Assembly (NCBI GenBank): GCA_001465935.1
Contig: LNKV01000006.1
Coordinates: forward strand, 62,001 to 126,000
Source of the DNA: Clarireedia homoeocarpa
Taxonomy: Eukaryota > Ascomycota > Leotiomycetes > Helotiales > Rutstroemiaceae
DNA: 64,000 nt
Direction: 5' to 3'
Under the pieces are notes generated by a model that had not been told where the DNA came from, did no database searches, and was given only the letters and a program-made list of their open reading frames with translations. Below, one piece after another: positions 32,682 to 43,513 of the stretch; position 1 is the first letter of the stretch; every line of letters begins with the position of its first letter. The position numbers were made by a program, and so were the translations under genes.

Positions 32682-35600
32682 TTTGACCAGCAAATTGAAG
32701 TTCTAACGAGTGTGTGGTAGAGTTAGATTCGTACAGGTGCCAAGAACGAAAAGAAAGGGAATGAATGGATTGAAAAGAATGTAAAAGGAGTGGTTGATGA
32801 TGCTCGGAAGGAATATTTCGAGATCAGCCAAGAATGCCCAAGACATATATACAAATCTGAAGTGTGCAGTGCAATATTGGAGAGGACATGGTCCGACGTA
32901 ATGTGGTATGGGTTTGGATGGATTACGCAGATACTGCCGACCCATCTTAGGAGAGTTGTAGTTGGAGACAGGGAAAATTACAGGATTCGTCATCGGTGAA
33001 TAAATTGTTCTGAATGCAAAAAAGCAAACGAAAATCAAGAAAATAAAGTTAAGAATGGTTCGGAAGGTTCTTTTAGTCGTCAACGGTAATATCTTTTGTG
33101 GGGGGCTGGACGAGGTTCGGAGTAAAATATTTCGAATGCTGATGGTGGACTTGAGACCTTTGCATGACAAACGCGCTTCCGCTCTGTGAAATATTCCCCT
33201 TTTGGAGGTTTGCTTCCCCATAAACCGCCACACGGAAAGCATGTTAGATGGGAGTATTCTGGCGGCTTTCCAAAGTGTAAAGTTGTTTTGAGTCCAGCCG
33301 TTCCCTCCGATATGATTAGACTCCATAGATTCTTGGTTGAGAAGTATCTTTCCTGGTAGGACAGGGACATAGGCAGTAGAAGAGAAAATGCATCGCATCT
33401 TGTTCCCCGTCAGATCTCCTTTCAAAATTCTACAGTAGAGCGCAACCATTGAGGGGGGGAATTCCTCGGGTGCGAGAGATAAGATGCGTTATAGATCGGT
33501 AGAGGCCAGGGGGAGGCAGAAAGATTGATCTTAAAATGTTTGTACCTGGAGTCAACCTTAGCCAACGCATTTGAATCATGTCGATGGTATGTTATATCAG
33601 ATGAAGTCGCATGTCATTTCTCGTTAGAAGTTTGATATCTTGTCAATGTCATTGTGATTCTCCCGTGCTTAGCTGTCTCGGCCGCTTGGCTACAAACACC
33701 AAGAGTTTTTCGAATATCATTCAGAAAGCTTGTGAAAGGCTTGACAGGTTTGACTTCCTTCAATGCCAAATGGTTAGGAATGGCGATGCTGTTCCCATCT
33801 TTCGTCCCAGGATTGTGCCTACATCCCACATATAAGTAGCGCTCACAATGTTCGCCCCAATCCATAATGATTGTGTTGGTGATAGAACATAGCGACACGC
33901 AGAAGCCCCTTGTTCACCAGATAATCCAGGGCACTCGCCCAGGTTCTTGGGAAAGCTGTTTCGAAAAAAGAATATCAATGCAGCAATCAGCCATGATACG
34001 CAACACCAAGTGGGGGATGGGGATTACGCGGCCAAGCCATTCTTGGAACTGCTTGACATTGTCCAGCGTTTCTTGTTTATGAAATCTTCATGCTCCACTG
34101 GAATATCTGGAGAATATCGACAGTTCAATCTATTCGGGATGGCTGCGGTCGAATTCTTCTTTGTCCGCAGCAAGGTTGGAGGAGGCAGAGGCAGCGGCAG
34201 AGGCACCTTTCGAAACGACAAGGCAACGACATAACCTTAGTGCATGGTCTCCCCCTTATTATGTAAGCATCGGACTTTCACATCATCTCGCGGCGGTCGT
34301 CGATAGTTATCGCACCCGTGCGAGGTATTGAATAGTTATTGAATTGTTTCAGCTCGAGTTATTAATCCAGAACAACGTCCGGAAAGGGTCCCTCAGTCAG
34401 GTATCCACCGCAGACCGCAGCAGTTTCTCCATCGATATGATCGCGATTTTGCACATCCGCACATACAATAGGAAATGTTACATGTTTTATGGTTATTTCG
34501 GTCCTCCTTCGACATTCTCTGCCGCGCGCCTCGTCGTTACAACTCGTCTCGATTTGAAGGCCAATTCTTTCGACAACCTGCGCGCAGATAGGCAGAGCAA
34601 AGATACACAGAAGCAGACATTATCGGTATCTTGGTCTGGGAGTACTCGCACTACGTGAGGAACACGGTGAGATGTCGCAAACGGAGTTATGGTTGAACTT
34701 TCTTGTCATAAAGTCTTGAGGACGACAAGATTGTTTCCTTTTTCATCTCAAATCCTCGTGTGGCACATCCTATGGCTGGCATATCTCTGCCAATCGAATA
34801 ATTCAGAGAGAAGTAGATCTCTCCTCGCCTCGTTTAGTAATCTCTTTCTATGCGATAAAATCACATTTATCGATGTCTTAAGAATGGATTAATGCTAGCT
34901 CACGAGCATCAACAACCACAGCACAACTCACAGACACCATACAGCGAGTTGGAGATCAATGGCTGGGATTTCAAATTGCACACCGAGCCGGAGACCATTA
35001 CTTCGTTTACTCCTCAAAGTATACTCCAAAACCGACTCTCCAAACCTTTCACAGGCCTTGGCCTCGGTCAGAACAATATCGCTTTGTGGGTTATGGTTAT
35101 ATCAGCCACAACAGCGTGGTCATATCTAAGGTCGTCCAAGATATGCGCGCGCTTGGACTTGGTATTCTTTCATGACCTAGTATGCTCTCTCGTCTAGTAA
35201 CTGGAATAGGCCAAGGCCATGTTGCATACACTGCAGGCATCTGGCAACAATATGACTCCTTCGAATAGTTGCATCATTTCGCAGCTGGTGGAATGAATTC
35301 TTTCGAAGCACAGAAGTAGTGAGCCAGCCCTAGTCAGGTCGTTTCTAGCTAGTCGCTAACATGGAGCCTTCAATCTTTGCTATTGCACAATGCACAATAA
35401 CCCTTCACATTTTGTCTGTTGCCATAACACGTGAATCGCTAGTTGTCTAGTGAAAATAACTGTTAAAAATTTGATATTTCCCATACACGAAGACATGCAT
35501 CATGATCTTCGAATCTATGTAATCATCCTCAACGCGGTATTGGGCAGTATTCCCTGTTCAACTTCGGTCTTTCCGAAGATTGAGCTGTATGAGGGCCGTC

Positions 35601-35883
35601 CCAATTTGGCCGGCATGGTTTGTGGCTTTGCAAGAAGCGTTCGTGTAAACCATGAAATCCTCGTCTTGAAGCATCATGATGAAGGTTCAGATTACGGACC
35701 TGGTCTTCAATGAGTACCATCTCTGCCTACCATTTGTTCGATGGCAACTCCAACAGTGAAATCATACAATTAAAGTCTAGGATGTTGACAGTGTATAAAT
35801 AGGCTAGATGTATGTATACGTTGAAGAACAACAATTTTCTACCGCATATCCATTTCACAGTTGATACAATAGATCTAGCAACA
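32682..35883. other. Intergenic, 3.2 kb: polygalacturonase upstream region and possible gene relic
   Basis: The first ~800 bp is the upstream region of the pectinase gene. A 248-codon minus-strand frame overlaps it (see rejected). A frame at 34882-35319 reads like protein but has no start and two internal stops (see findings). No intact gene is supported. Confidence 0.5.
32844..32852 (-). promoter_or_regulatory. TATA-like box of the polygalacturonase gene
   Basis: On the minus strand the sequence reads gtatatatg about 165 bp before the ATG. Position and composition fit a TATA element; nothing else supports it. Confidence 0.3.
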
Positions 35884-36587
35884 ATGCCATCCGCAGGTGC
35901 TTCGGTCTCGGAATCCAGTCGTTAGCGCTCAACAACTCGTGGCGATGGCTACACGTCTTCGGATAGTGGGAATAAAAATAATAAAAAAAGCTAATCGTGG
36001 AAGAAATTCCAAGCGTTCCTCAAAGCTGCCTAGTTCCAGAGCTGGCTCCAAGGATGGCAAAAAAAGGGAAGGAAAAGGCGAAGGAAGAAGAGCAAAGGTC
36101 ATCGTCCGAAATATATTCCGATAGATCTCTCGACGAAAACTACGCAAGGGATCAGGAAGAGAAAAAATCGAGAAATTCACCAAAGACTCCACCACCTAAG
36201 AACACCATGACGGCGTACGAAAGACAACTGTACCAAGAAAAACTCGACGAAATTCGTGGTAACCAGTCATCCACCAGCGAGAGTAATATCGACGCCGAGA
36301 AGAGACGGCTTGACAAGCTCAACAATACATTTTCAGCGCTGCATATCGCAGAGGGTGCTAGCGTAGGTGAGCAGAGAGTCAAGGAAATTGAGGAATTAGC
36401 TGCGCAAGAGGCCGCAAGGCTACAAGCGGAAGAGAAGGAGATGAAAGAGGCGAAGCGAAAACAGGAAGAAGAGCAAGACGCAAGGCGGAGATCGGCAGAA
36501 GGGAAGGGTCAGGAGGATAGGAAGAAATTAAGGAAAGGAGCTCTGGATGTTATAGGGAAGGGGACGAAGAGAGGAGGAGCAAGTTAG
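35884..36587 (+). pseudogene. Charged coiled-coil protein gene with interrupted 5' reading frame
   Basis: The 3' part is an open frame that can start at the ATG at 36054 (MAKKGKEKAKEEE) and gives 177 aa. Its C-terminal half is a strongly charged coiled coil (IEELAAQEAARLQAEEKEMK) ending GKGTKRGGAS. Upstream, protein-like sequence continues in other frames from an ATG at 35884 (MPSAGASVSESSR, TAG, then STTRGDGYTSSDSGNKNNKK, ANRGRNSKRSSKLPSSRAG). Both frame changes fall in seven-base A runs (about 35984-35990 and 36059-36065); one A fewer in each would join the frames. The in-frame TAG at 35923 remains. So this is a decayed gene, a sequencing artefact at homopolymers, or a gene that simply starts at 36054. 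No family recognised. Confidence 0.5.
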
Positions 36588-37570
36588 GAAGATGCTCTGT
36601 TTATGGAGCGACAGAGGAAGCCTTAGCAGCTGTGGAGTGATTGTGACCGTGATTGCTACGGGCATCACTTGGTATTGGTAGGTATGGATAGTGATATGTG
36701 AGTTCGGTCGACGCAGAAGGTTGTCCCGTTTGCTTTTGTTTTCCTGTTTGTTAGGTTTTCTGCTACAATGATTCGGATAGTATCTTGATGTTGTGGTCTA
36801 AGTAACAGGGTTTCGCATTAGATGGTTTATTGGAGTTCGGTCGATCTTTCCAGGCTAGGAGTACAAATAGAACACACTGGAGCTACTTCACTGGTCTCAC
36901 ATGTTGTTTTTTCATATGTTGTCTCTCAATGCGAGAACGTGATAACAATAGAAGTTTCTTGCGGGAGCTCATATATACTGTACTGTACTGTCTTCTTGGC
37001 TTTGCTAGTCATGTTCTTGGTGACTCCAGTTGTACGCCTTACGATATATTAAACAGCAAGATGTTAATGATTAGATGACCTATGTACATTGATTAGATGA
37101 CCTATGTACATTGATTAGATGACCTATGTACATATCGTTGGACAGATCATCACTGTTGGGTTTGCTACAGAATGGGACTTTGGAGAATGTTTGTCGAGTA
37201 GAAGAAATATTCAAGGCCCAATTAGTCCTCTGAGAAATATAAATCAATTTAAAGAATGAAAATCTGACTTGTATGTTCTAGCGATTGCCATAAAAATCCC
37301 CATATAGACAGCCAGCCACGGGGATATTCGGAACTTCCATTTCACGTCACAGATACCGAGAGAGACGAACTCCGCCCCGCCTCTCTTTCTTTCTCGCGCA
37401 CCCTCAAGCAAAGACTCGAATCAAATTGCTATAAATGCCCTATCACCCGAGCTGTATACGCCATCTCAATTAAATCCCAAGCTTTTCCCAAACACAGACC
37501 CCCAAAAACTCCTCAAAAGGAAACATCATTATAAGTATATTACTCCACATTCGTTTACCCGCTTGACCAT
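36588..37570. other. Intergenic: shared 3' region of two convergent genes
   Basis: No coding region is supported. Contains the 22-bp tandem repeat listed next. Confidence 0.5.
37068..37133. repeat. Perfect 22-bp tandem repeat x3
   Basis: Three exact copies of a 22-bp unit beginning tgattagatgacc and ending tatgtacat (37068-37089, 37090-37111, 37112-37133). Confidence 0.97.
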
Positions 37571-38125
37571 TCATTGTAATCCACCAAACTTGACATCCCG
37601 CTGAGCTCTCCACTTGGTGTAATCGTCGCTGACTTCTACCGGCGTATGTACACCTTTAGGCCACATCCATGCTCCTTCATATGCCGAACTCCACACTTTC
37701 ACCATGCCTTCAAATGGAGGCTCGTCGCCTTCCTCAGGAGAAGGCGGAAGGCCTTTGGTGAGGAGATTGTAGGAGGCTAAAGCGGGATGAGATTAGCCAC
37801 CGAAGACTCAAAATGCTTCCACGACTCTTCGCCATGAAAGAGTCAGAAAAATAAATTTAAAAATTAAAAGACAGCAAGGGGGAATGTTACCATCATGATC
37901 CATATCCAATTCACCCATCTTCTCTCCCTTCCGCCTACTCAGACCCAAATCTTCTTCATCGGAATAATATTCCTCGTCCATACGACGCAGCAGCCAGCGC
38001 TTAACTTCTTCTTGCTTCTCGATCTGTACGTAGGCCTTGCGGCCAAATGCCGTGGAGCTGAATTTGCTGATTGGTGGGGAGGGGCCGTTGGAGGCGGTCA
38101 GGTTGATGCTGAAACAGGAACCCAT
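37571..38125 (-). CDS. Small protein with N-terminal MGxC acylation motif
   Basis: Model: complement(37571..37776, 37891..38125), 146 aa, start ATG at 38125. The N-terminus MGSCFSINLTASN has Gly2 and Cys4 suited to myristoylation and palmitoylation, so membrane attachment is inferred. The middle (FGRKAYVQIEKQEEVKRWLL) is helical and charged, followed by acidic DEEYYSDEEDLGLS. Exon 2 contributes a Trp-rich, compact C-terminus (MVKVWSSAYEGAWMWPKGVH, ending KWRAQRDVKFGGLQ). The 114-bp intron uses GTAAC and TTTAG, with a GGCTAATC branch-like box. Splicing is clean in frame. Family not recognised; it does not resemble the MGC protein at 13.2 kb beyond the lipidation motif. Confidence 0.72.
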
Positions 38126-39037
38126 CTTGGAGGGGCAGGAGGTGGGTGGTTTTATGTTGGTGGGTGCGGATGAGGAGTTGTGACGGGTTGAGGTCTTATG
38201 GAAGAGAACAGATAGCAGGGAAGACATGTAAGGGGGAGGTTGATGGTAGGAAATTTCATAAGTATAAAAGAGTATTGCAGAATTGGGGTAGCAGTTACAG
38301 GTGAACAAAAATGCGGATGAATGAAGAGGAAGAATGTGTATGCAGACACAAAATAAAAATCAATTCTACCTCAGCACTATGATACAAAGTCCCAGACTTC
38401 GCTTTTTCTCTTCACCACTCTCGACTCTCACAACTATAGTGACAGCGAGCGGAGTTCTTATACAACATTCCATAGTGTATTTTTGTAGTAGAGCAGGACA
38501 GGATTCCGAGGCTCTAGTTGGTAGCGCGCGAAAAGCAAGGCTGAGTTTAACGCCGGCCTCATGAAAGCCGCGATAACCATCACTTGAGGTTATAAAATGC
38601 GATGATGAGCTTATGGGATGGTCTTAGGGTACAAGGCTTCCACCATGGATTCTTTGGTGGATTTTGTTGGCCTAGGAAATGACCTACTGGGGTGTTGTTA
38701 GGTCTTACACCTGCGAGACATTGAAGATGGTGGGGCAAATTGCGGGGTAATTCGGTTGGTGAGCCAAGGTCGTGGTGAGAATATTAGAAGATAAATGAGA
38801 AAGGACAACAGAGGTGCAGTAGGAGATGGCCGATATTTGATATACATCCGTCAGAGAGTCAACGTGGCTGAGACATGCTCTAGGAAATGCATCTCCTTCA
38901 GGCCATAGTCTCCACAACTGCAACAAGCCGTGACATTCAGCGACCGCGGACTACTCCAACATGGTATCCTACTTCCTCCGAGATGTATGATCCTCCAACT
39001 CTTCAAATCATCTGGCATCTACCTTGCACTTATGGCC
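38126..39037. other. Intergenic, 0.9 kb
   Basis: Upstream region of the MGSC gene and 3' flank of the DUF2470 gene; no coding region supported. Confidence 0.5.
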
Positions 39038-39724
39038 TCAATGCCCTCCACTCCCCTTGCTTTCCTTGTCCTTCTTTTGCCTCGCAATCATGGCATTGAT
39101 CCTCTGAAAAGTTCCAAACCCTTCAATCATGCAACTCATAATCCACTTCCACCACAGTCCACTTCCTCTACTAACGTTATACTTTGACAACTTCGTCTGG
39201 TCCAACAAAACCATCTCTCCCAAGTGTATAGCGATCGTAGGCAGCGTAATCTTATTGCTAATCTCCAAGAACGTCTTCGGTCCCCCCGGAAACCATTGCA
39301 GCACATCGTCGTAGATGAATGTGCCTGGCACTATGTACTGTTTTGTCGCAAAGATAGCCATCGTCATCAAACACAGTCCGAAGATTGTCCGGTGGAGAAA
39401 AGATCCAGGAGGTTCGTAATGGGTGATGGTGTACGGTGAGATGTTGAGGGCGGCGCGACTTTCTTCGTCCATTGCGACGAATCGTGGACGAGCCTCAGCA
39501 TAAGATGACATTGGCGGATCGAGGGGGATGGTGTGCGTAGCGCCGGACCGGGAGGAGATGGTTAGGGAGGATAGGGAGATGTCGACCAAGGTTGGTTTGG
39601 AGGCTTCTCCAGCGGGAAGCTTGCTGTAATTTCGTAGGTAGAGAGATAGAGATGCAGAGTGATCTGCATTCATATGATTGAGGATTCGTGTCTTCGTGGC
39701 GGCATCTTTATCAGTGGAAGCCAT
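39038..39724 (-). CDS. DUF2470-domain integral membrane protein
   Basis: Single exon, 228 aa, ATG at 39724. Residues about 12-95 form a DUF2470-type domain, starting with the characteristic ILNHMNADHSASLSLYLRNY and including a beta-rich LVDISLSSLTISSRSGATHT stretch. This fold occurs at the C-terminus of haem-utilisation and PNPOx-like flavin proteins. After TITHYEPPGSFLHRTIF come hydrophobic segments (GLCLMTMAIFATKQYIVPG, then ITLPTIAIHLGEMVLL) and a basic tail KKDKESKGSGGH. Fungal proteins with this layout are small ER/organelle membrane proteins of unknown role. Ligand binding has not been shown for them as far as I know. Confidence 0.85.
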   Translation of the reverse strand: MASTDKDAATKTRILNHMNADHSASLSLYLRNYSKLPAGEASKPTLVDISLSSLTISSRSGATHTIPLDPPMSSYAEARPRFVAMDEESRAALNISPYTITHYEPPGSFLHRTIFGLCLMTMAIFATKQYIVPGTFIYDDVLQWFPGGPKTFLEISNKITLPTIAIHLGEMVLLDQTKLSKYNVSRGSGLWWKWIMSCMIEGFGTFQRINAMIARQKKDKESKGSGGH

Positions 39725-39946
39725 GATCGAAGGTTGCGATGATTGCAGCTGGTGAGTGATTGGACTTGTATGTATGTTGCTGGCAGCTTTTAACTTACAT
39801 GTATCTTGATGGTCTCAGGAGAGAACTCCTGTACTCGGAATAAGGTTTTTGCGCGGAAATACCGAGGCCCAAGCTTCAAGCTTCAAACTCAACAGCAACA
39901 GCAACAGCCAACTTCCTTTGTCCACTTCTAACCTTAACGTTTCTGT

Positions 39947-40075
39947 CTACAAACAACAACTACAACAAGTACTACAACTACAACTACAACAACTACTACT
40001 ATAACTACTACAACAACAACAACAACTACAAAAACTACGACAACAACTACAACAACAACTACTACTACAACTACA
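39947..40075. repeat. Imperfect (CAA/CTA)n trinucleotide repeat, about 130 bp
   Basis: Run of caacaacta-type units. A shorter cag/caa repeat precedes it at about 39889-39908. It lies upstream of the DUF2470 gene. Confidence 0.93.
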
Positions 40076-40349
40076 GCATTGCAAGTCTCTTTTGCCGAGT
40101 ATACTCCTTGATATAGTTCGATATATCTCTCAGAATCGTCAAACAGCTATCTGACAAAACTGTCTAGGATATCTCCCTAAACCACCCAATCCTCTACTCT
40201 ATGATACCACCAAACAGACGGCAGTGGGACGGGGAGAAGGCAACAAAAGACAATGAGCCAATTCATCGCCTCCTGTTTTTGATATGTCTTTAGGGTATAC
40301 TTTCCACCTAGCCAACCCCGGTCCGTCTGCTTATCAACAACTTAGCGAT

Positions 40350-40402
40350 GAACTAAGGTTAAACTGACAGGTGGCAAGACGCAGAAAAAAATAATCCTTG
40401 TT
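40350..40402. repeat. Short dispersed repeat, copy 2 (first copy at 4763-4812)
   Basis: Shares the pattern aaggttaaa...ggtggcaagac.c.gaaaaa...ccttgtt with 4763-4812, same orientation. Confidence 0.5.
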
Positions 40403-41510
40403 CATGAGGGGGAAGGGTAGTCATTGGCGAAGTCGAAATGACTATACTTCCTCCTGGTCCTAGGTATAACACAGGACTAATCTACCCTGGTTTTAAGAGC
40501 GCGGTATGACTAGATGTGAAAGTTGAAAATCTGGGGTGGGATCATCTGAAGTGTTCAAATATCAACATCCCTCTACCCCTTTTCTTTCAGGAACACTACA
40601 TCCATTTACTGGATCCCTTGTCGGATCATCTTCCTTGTTATATTTAGCTTGCCTCACAGATTCTCCTCCTTCATTTTGGTGGAATTTAGGACCAGAACCC
40701 GAGGGAAGTTTCCCCGTCGTGCAATGGATCTGAGGGATTCCGCGTTCAGTGCCAGCACTGTTGCCTGTATGCCGATGCACGCAATACGGAACTGCTGGGC
40801 CACAACAATACTTGTACGAAGTACTCAGTACCCTCTTATCTCAAGTTTCAACTGGGGAGCAATGTCTGGTTTTATTGCAAACTAAGATTGTTTCGTCTGC
40901 CATACTTGGTACGATCGGCGTCCTACGGAACCGCACCATATAACAATAAGCTAGAAGATATGCCGTAACTTGGGCATAAAACATACACCGTGTAGTTGCG
41001 AGATTTGGTGGGTTCGTTTAATCGAACAAGGAAAAGAGATGCTTCAAAGGTAGGTGAATTGGACGCAGTAGCTGATACGGCAGTATACGTGCGGCACAAA
41101 ATATGAAGTCGTGGTAGTCCGCGCAACTCATGATACAAGTTTTTCTTCCTATAGTTCAATATCAGACACTTCTATTGTGGGAAGACTCAGTACGTGGCCA
41201 CAAACGTCACCCTTATTTGGGACGTCTGGCTATTGTACTTATTGTCTTAATTGTCCAATTACTATATGTCTCTATGGTAAGTATTTATATGGGTAACCCA
41301 CGGAAAAGTTTTCACCGGAAGCCGGCCGAGGTAGAGTAAAATCTCGGTCACCGACGAGTGCCCCACTCGCTTCCAACATCTATAGAGGTAGAAAGGTGAA
41401 CTAAAGTATTCCTTGTCGATGTAGTCATCTTGGTGATAATCTTCGCACAGAGGGAATGGCTGCGCCCTACGACAGCATGCCTACTGACAGCAGCATGAAA
41501 ATCACTTCAG

Positions 41511-41519
41511 TATATATAG
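41511..41519 (+). promoter_or_regulatory. TATA box of the terpene cyclase gene
   Basis: tatatatag lies 97 bp before the ATG at 41608, a plausible spacing for a fungal TATA element and 5' UTR. Confidence 0.5.
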
Positions 41520-41607
41520 ACGCGGTGGGTTCATGTTATACTTAGTGATATCACTCTATAGCTCGCTTTTCTCACACACACACAAGCAGTGATTCTCCAT
41601 ACTTGCA

Positions 41608-42946
41608 ATGGCAGTGAAAGACCCAATTTCTATCCTCCGCCAACTGCGGGGCGCTATACTAAAAATTCCAAACATGCGGCCATTATACTCAAACTGGGCT
41701 TCAGGCGTTAGCCCACACTATCCTGAGCTCGTCAAATTCACAAACGAACTCTACAAGAGCTTGCTCTCAGACAGACAGGCAATTGAAGAAGCAAAATCTT
41801 GTGATTTTGGCTACACCTCTGCCGGGTTCGTATTCCCCCCCTCCCACAACTACGTAAAAAGCTCTATAACTAACCTAATCTACACATAAGCTGGTTCCCA
41901 TCTTCAAATCTCGAGAAGCTCAAGTTCATGGCCATATATTGCGCCTGGTTCTTTAGCTGGGACGACATCATCGACAGCGAAGACGCCTCATTGGAATACG
42001 GCGCCCAATATCGCGCAGAAGCAATAGAGTACATTCGATATCAACTCGGTCTTGCACACCTAAAATGCACCACCACCGAACCCAAAGGTTCTACGCCTCA
42101 ACTAGCGGTCTTCGCCGACGTCGGGAAGTACGTCCGAGAGAACTGCGATGGGGATGTCACACGGGCGCTGTTCGCTGAGATCGAACGTATTATTGCTTGT
42201 TGTGGGAAACAGCAGGAGAGCGCGGGGAAACTTCCGTCGAGGAAGGAGTATTGGGATATGAGGTTTGGTACGAGTGGTGTGAATGCTTATTGTGTGCTTG
42301 CTCCGTGAGTAGTTTATATCATTTCGACACCTTTCCGTTGGTGTGAAATGTCGGAGATAGTTTATTCGGCGACGCTGACGCGGTTTAGTCATATGTGTGG
42401 AGTGCAGCTTCCTTGGGAACTTTTCCACTCGTCGGAGATGAGAGCGGTTTGGAAGGAGATCAATATCAATATTATTATGTGAGACAGCCACCCCTTTCGC
42501 TGCCATGGACCCAAATAGAGAAAGAATAATCGACTAACGATCGTAGTTTCAACGATGTGATATCATTGAAAAAGGAAATTGTACGTCATCCCGGCCTCAG
42601 ACCGCACTGGTTCATTGACATGCTAATACTAATCACAATGCAGGCGGCCAATGCAATCATCTCCCTCATTCCCGTGACGATGGCGGAGACAGGTGTAGGA
42701 CTGGAAGCAGCTGCAAAGATGGTGTACGAAGAACTCATAGAAAATTGCCGCGCCTTCGACGAAGCAGTGGAGCTTCTGCGTCAAAAAGCGAAGGAATATG
42801 ATATATCGGTTCAGGCTGACACGGATAAGCTTATTGAGTGCTACGAGGCTTTTCTAACTGGTGTTATGAATTGGACGTACACCAATGCTCGGTATCGCGT
42901 TGCGAAGGATATTACGGAAGATGGGACGCTGATTACTACTTTGTAG
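41608..42946 (+). CDS. Class I terpene cyclase (sesquiterpene synthase-like)
   Basis: Cyclises a prenyl diphosphate, probably farnesyl diphosphate, into a terpene hydrocarbon or alcohol. Model: join(41608..41825, 41891..42304, 42389..42478, 42547..42580, 42644..42946), 352 aa, the usual length for fungal class I cyclases. The Asp-rich metal motif is intact (SWDDIIDSE, Asp97/Asp98/Asp101). The NSE motif is complete across the exon 3/4 junction and exon 4 (NDVISLKKE, Asn243, Ser247, Glu251). The C-terminal RY pair that senses diphosphate is present (ARYRV, Arg335-Tyr336). Introns 1 and 4 have GTTCGT and GTACGT donors; all phases agree. Product chemistry cannot be read from sequence. Nearby are a truncated GMC oxidase and a broken SAT4 gene, suggesting the remains of a small cluster. 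Confidence 0.93.
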
Positions 42947-43241
42947 GAGTAAGGCTTTCCAGAGTCAGGCGGGAGCTTGGAAGATTAGATTGGAGTCGTT
43001 AGTTTCATAGAGCAATCCATTCGGTTGTGTATAATACTAGACACACTGCATCACACTGACTGCAAAATCATGAAGCAATTGATGACTTGAATTACTTTAG
43101 CATTCTTGTCACCCAAACGGATAATCCAAATGATACCAACTCAGATGTCACTTTCAGTTGATGGTAGAAACACAGTGGAAAGATAGTATTTTTATATTGC
43201 CAGAATCAACTTCTCAACATATTATCCTCAAATCCCCCAAC

Positions 43242-43465
43242 TGTAACGATTTGGACTGAATCGTCACTATATTGCCTGAATGCTAAGGCATGAACTTCCC
43301 GTTGGTGGGACAGGCCTTGACAATGCCTTAGCGTATGCGTGACTTAAGCACGTGACTCACGTGACCTCTTCCTGTATATAAACCCTTGGGTTCTTAGAAT
43401 CCTTTTAGTTCTTTAGTTGTAAATTCTAAGGATATTCAGTGTCTTTTATTAGCAGTCTCGTTACG
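43242..43465. mobile_element. Solo LTR of a retrotransposon (224 bp) with 5-bp TSD
   Basis: Starts TGTAACGA and ends TCGTTACG, near-perfect inverted termini of the TG...CA type with the last A changed to G. It is flanked by ccaac on both sides (43237-43241 and 43466-43470), a 5-bp target duplication as made by LTR retrotransposons. Inside are CACGTGACTCACGTGA and a TATA box (tatataaa near 43375), followed by T-rich sequence, as expected of an LTR promoter. No internal gag/pol is present, so it is a solo LTR left by recombination. It sits between the terpene cyclase and the truncated oxidoreductase, 44 bp from the latter's stop codon. Confidence 0.82.
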
Positions 43466-43513
43466 CCAACCATATTCCCATACACTCACGTATGCACGTC
43501 AGTCAAAAACCAT

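Larger units (their letters stand above)
39725..41607. other. Intergenic, 1.9 kb, with trinucleotide repeats and a dispersed repeat copy
   Basis: Holds the CAA/CTA repeat and copy 2 of the short dispersed repeat (listed), plus the upstream region of the terpene cyclase gene. No coding region is supported. Confidence 0.55.

Noticed and set aside
32703..33449. 248-codon minus-strand frame with a genuine ATG just upstream of the polygalacturonase gene
   Set aside because: It ends only 21 bp before the pectinase ATG, covers its presumed promoter and 5' UTR, contains a TATA-like site, and its translation is low in recognisable structure with no family motif.
33614..33898. 94-codon minus-strand frame upstream of 33.9 kb
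   Set aside because: Opens at GTG; the internal ATG version (83 codons) has no recognisable domain and no splice-supported extension.
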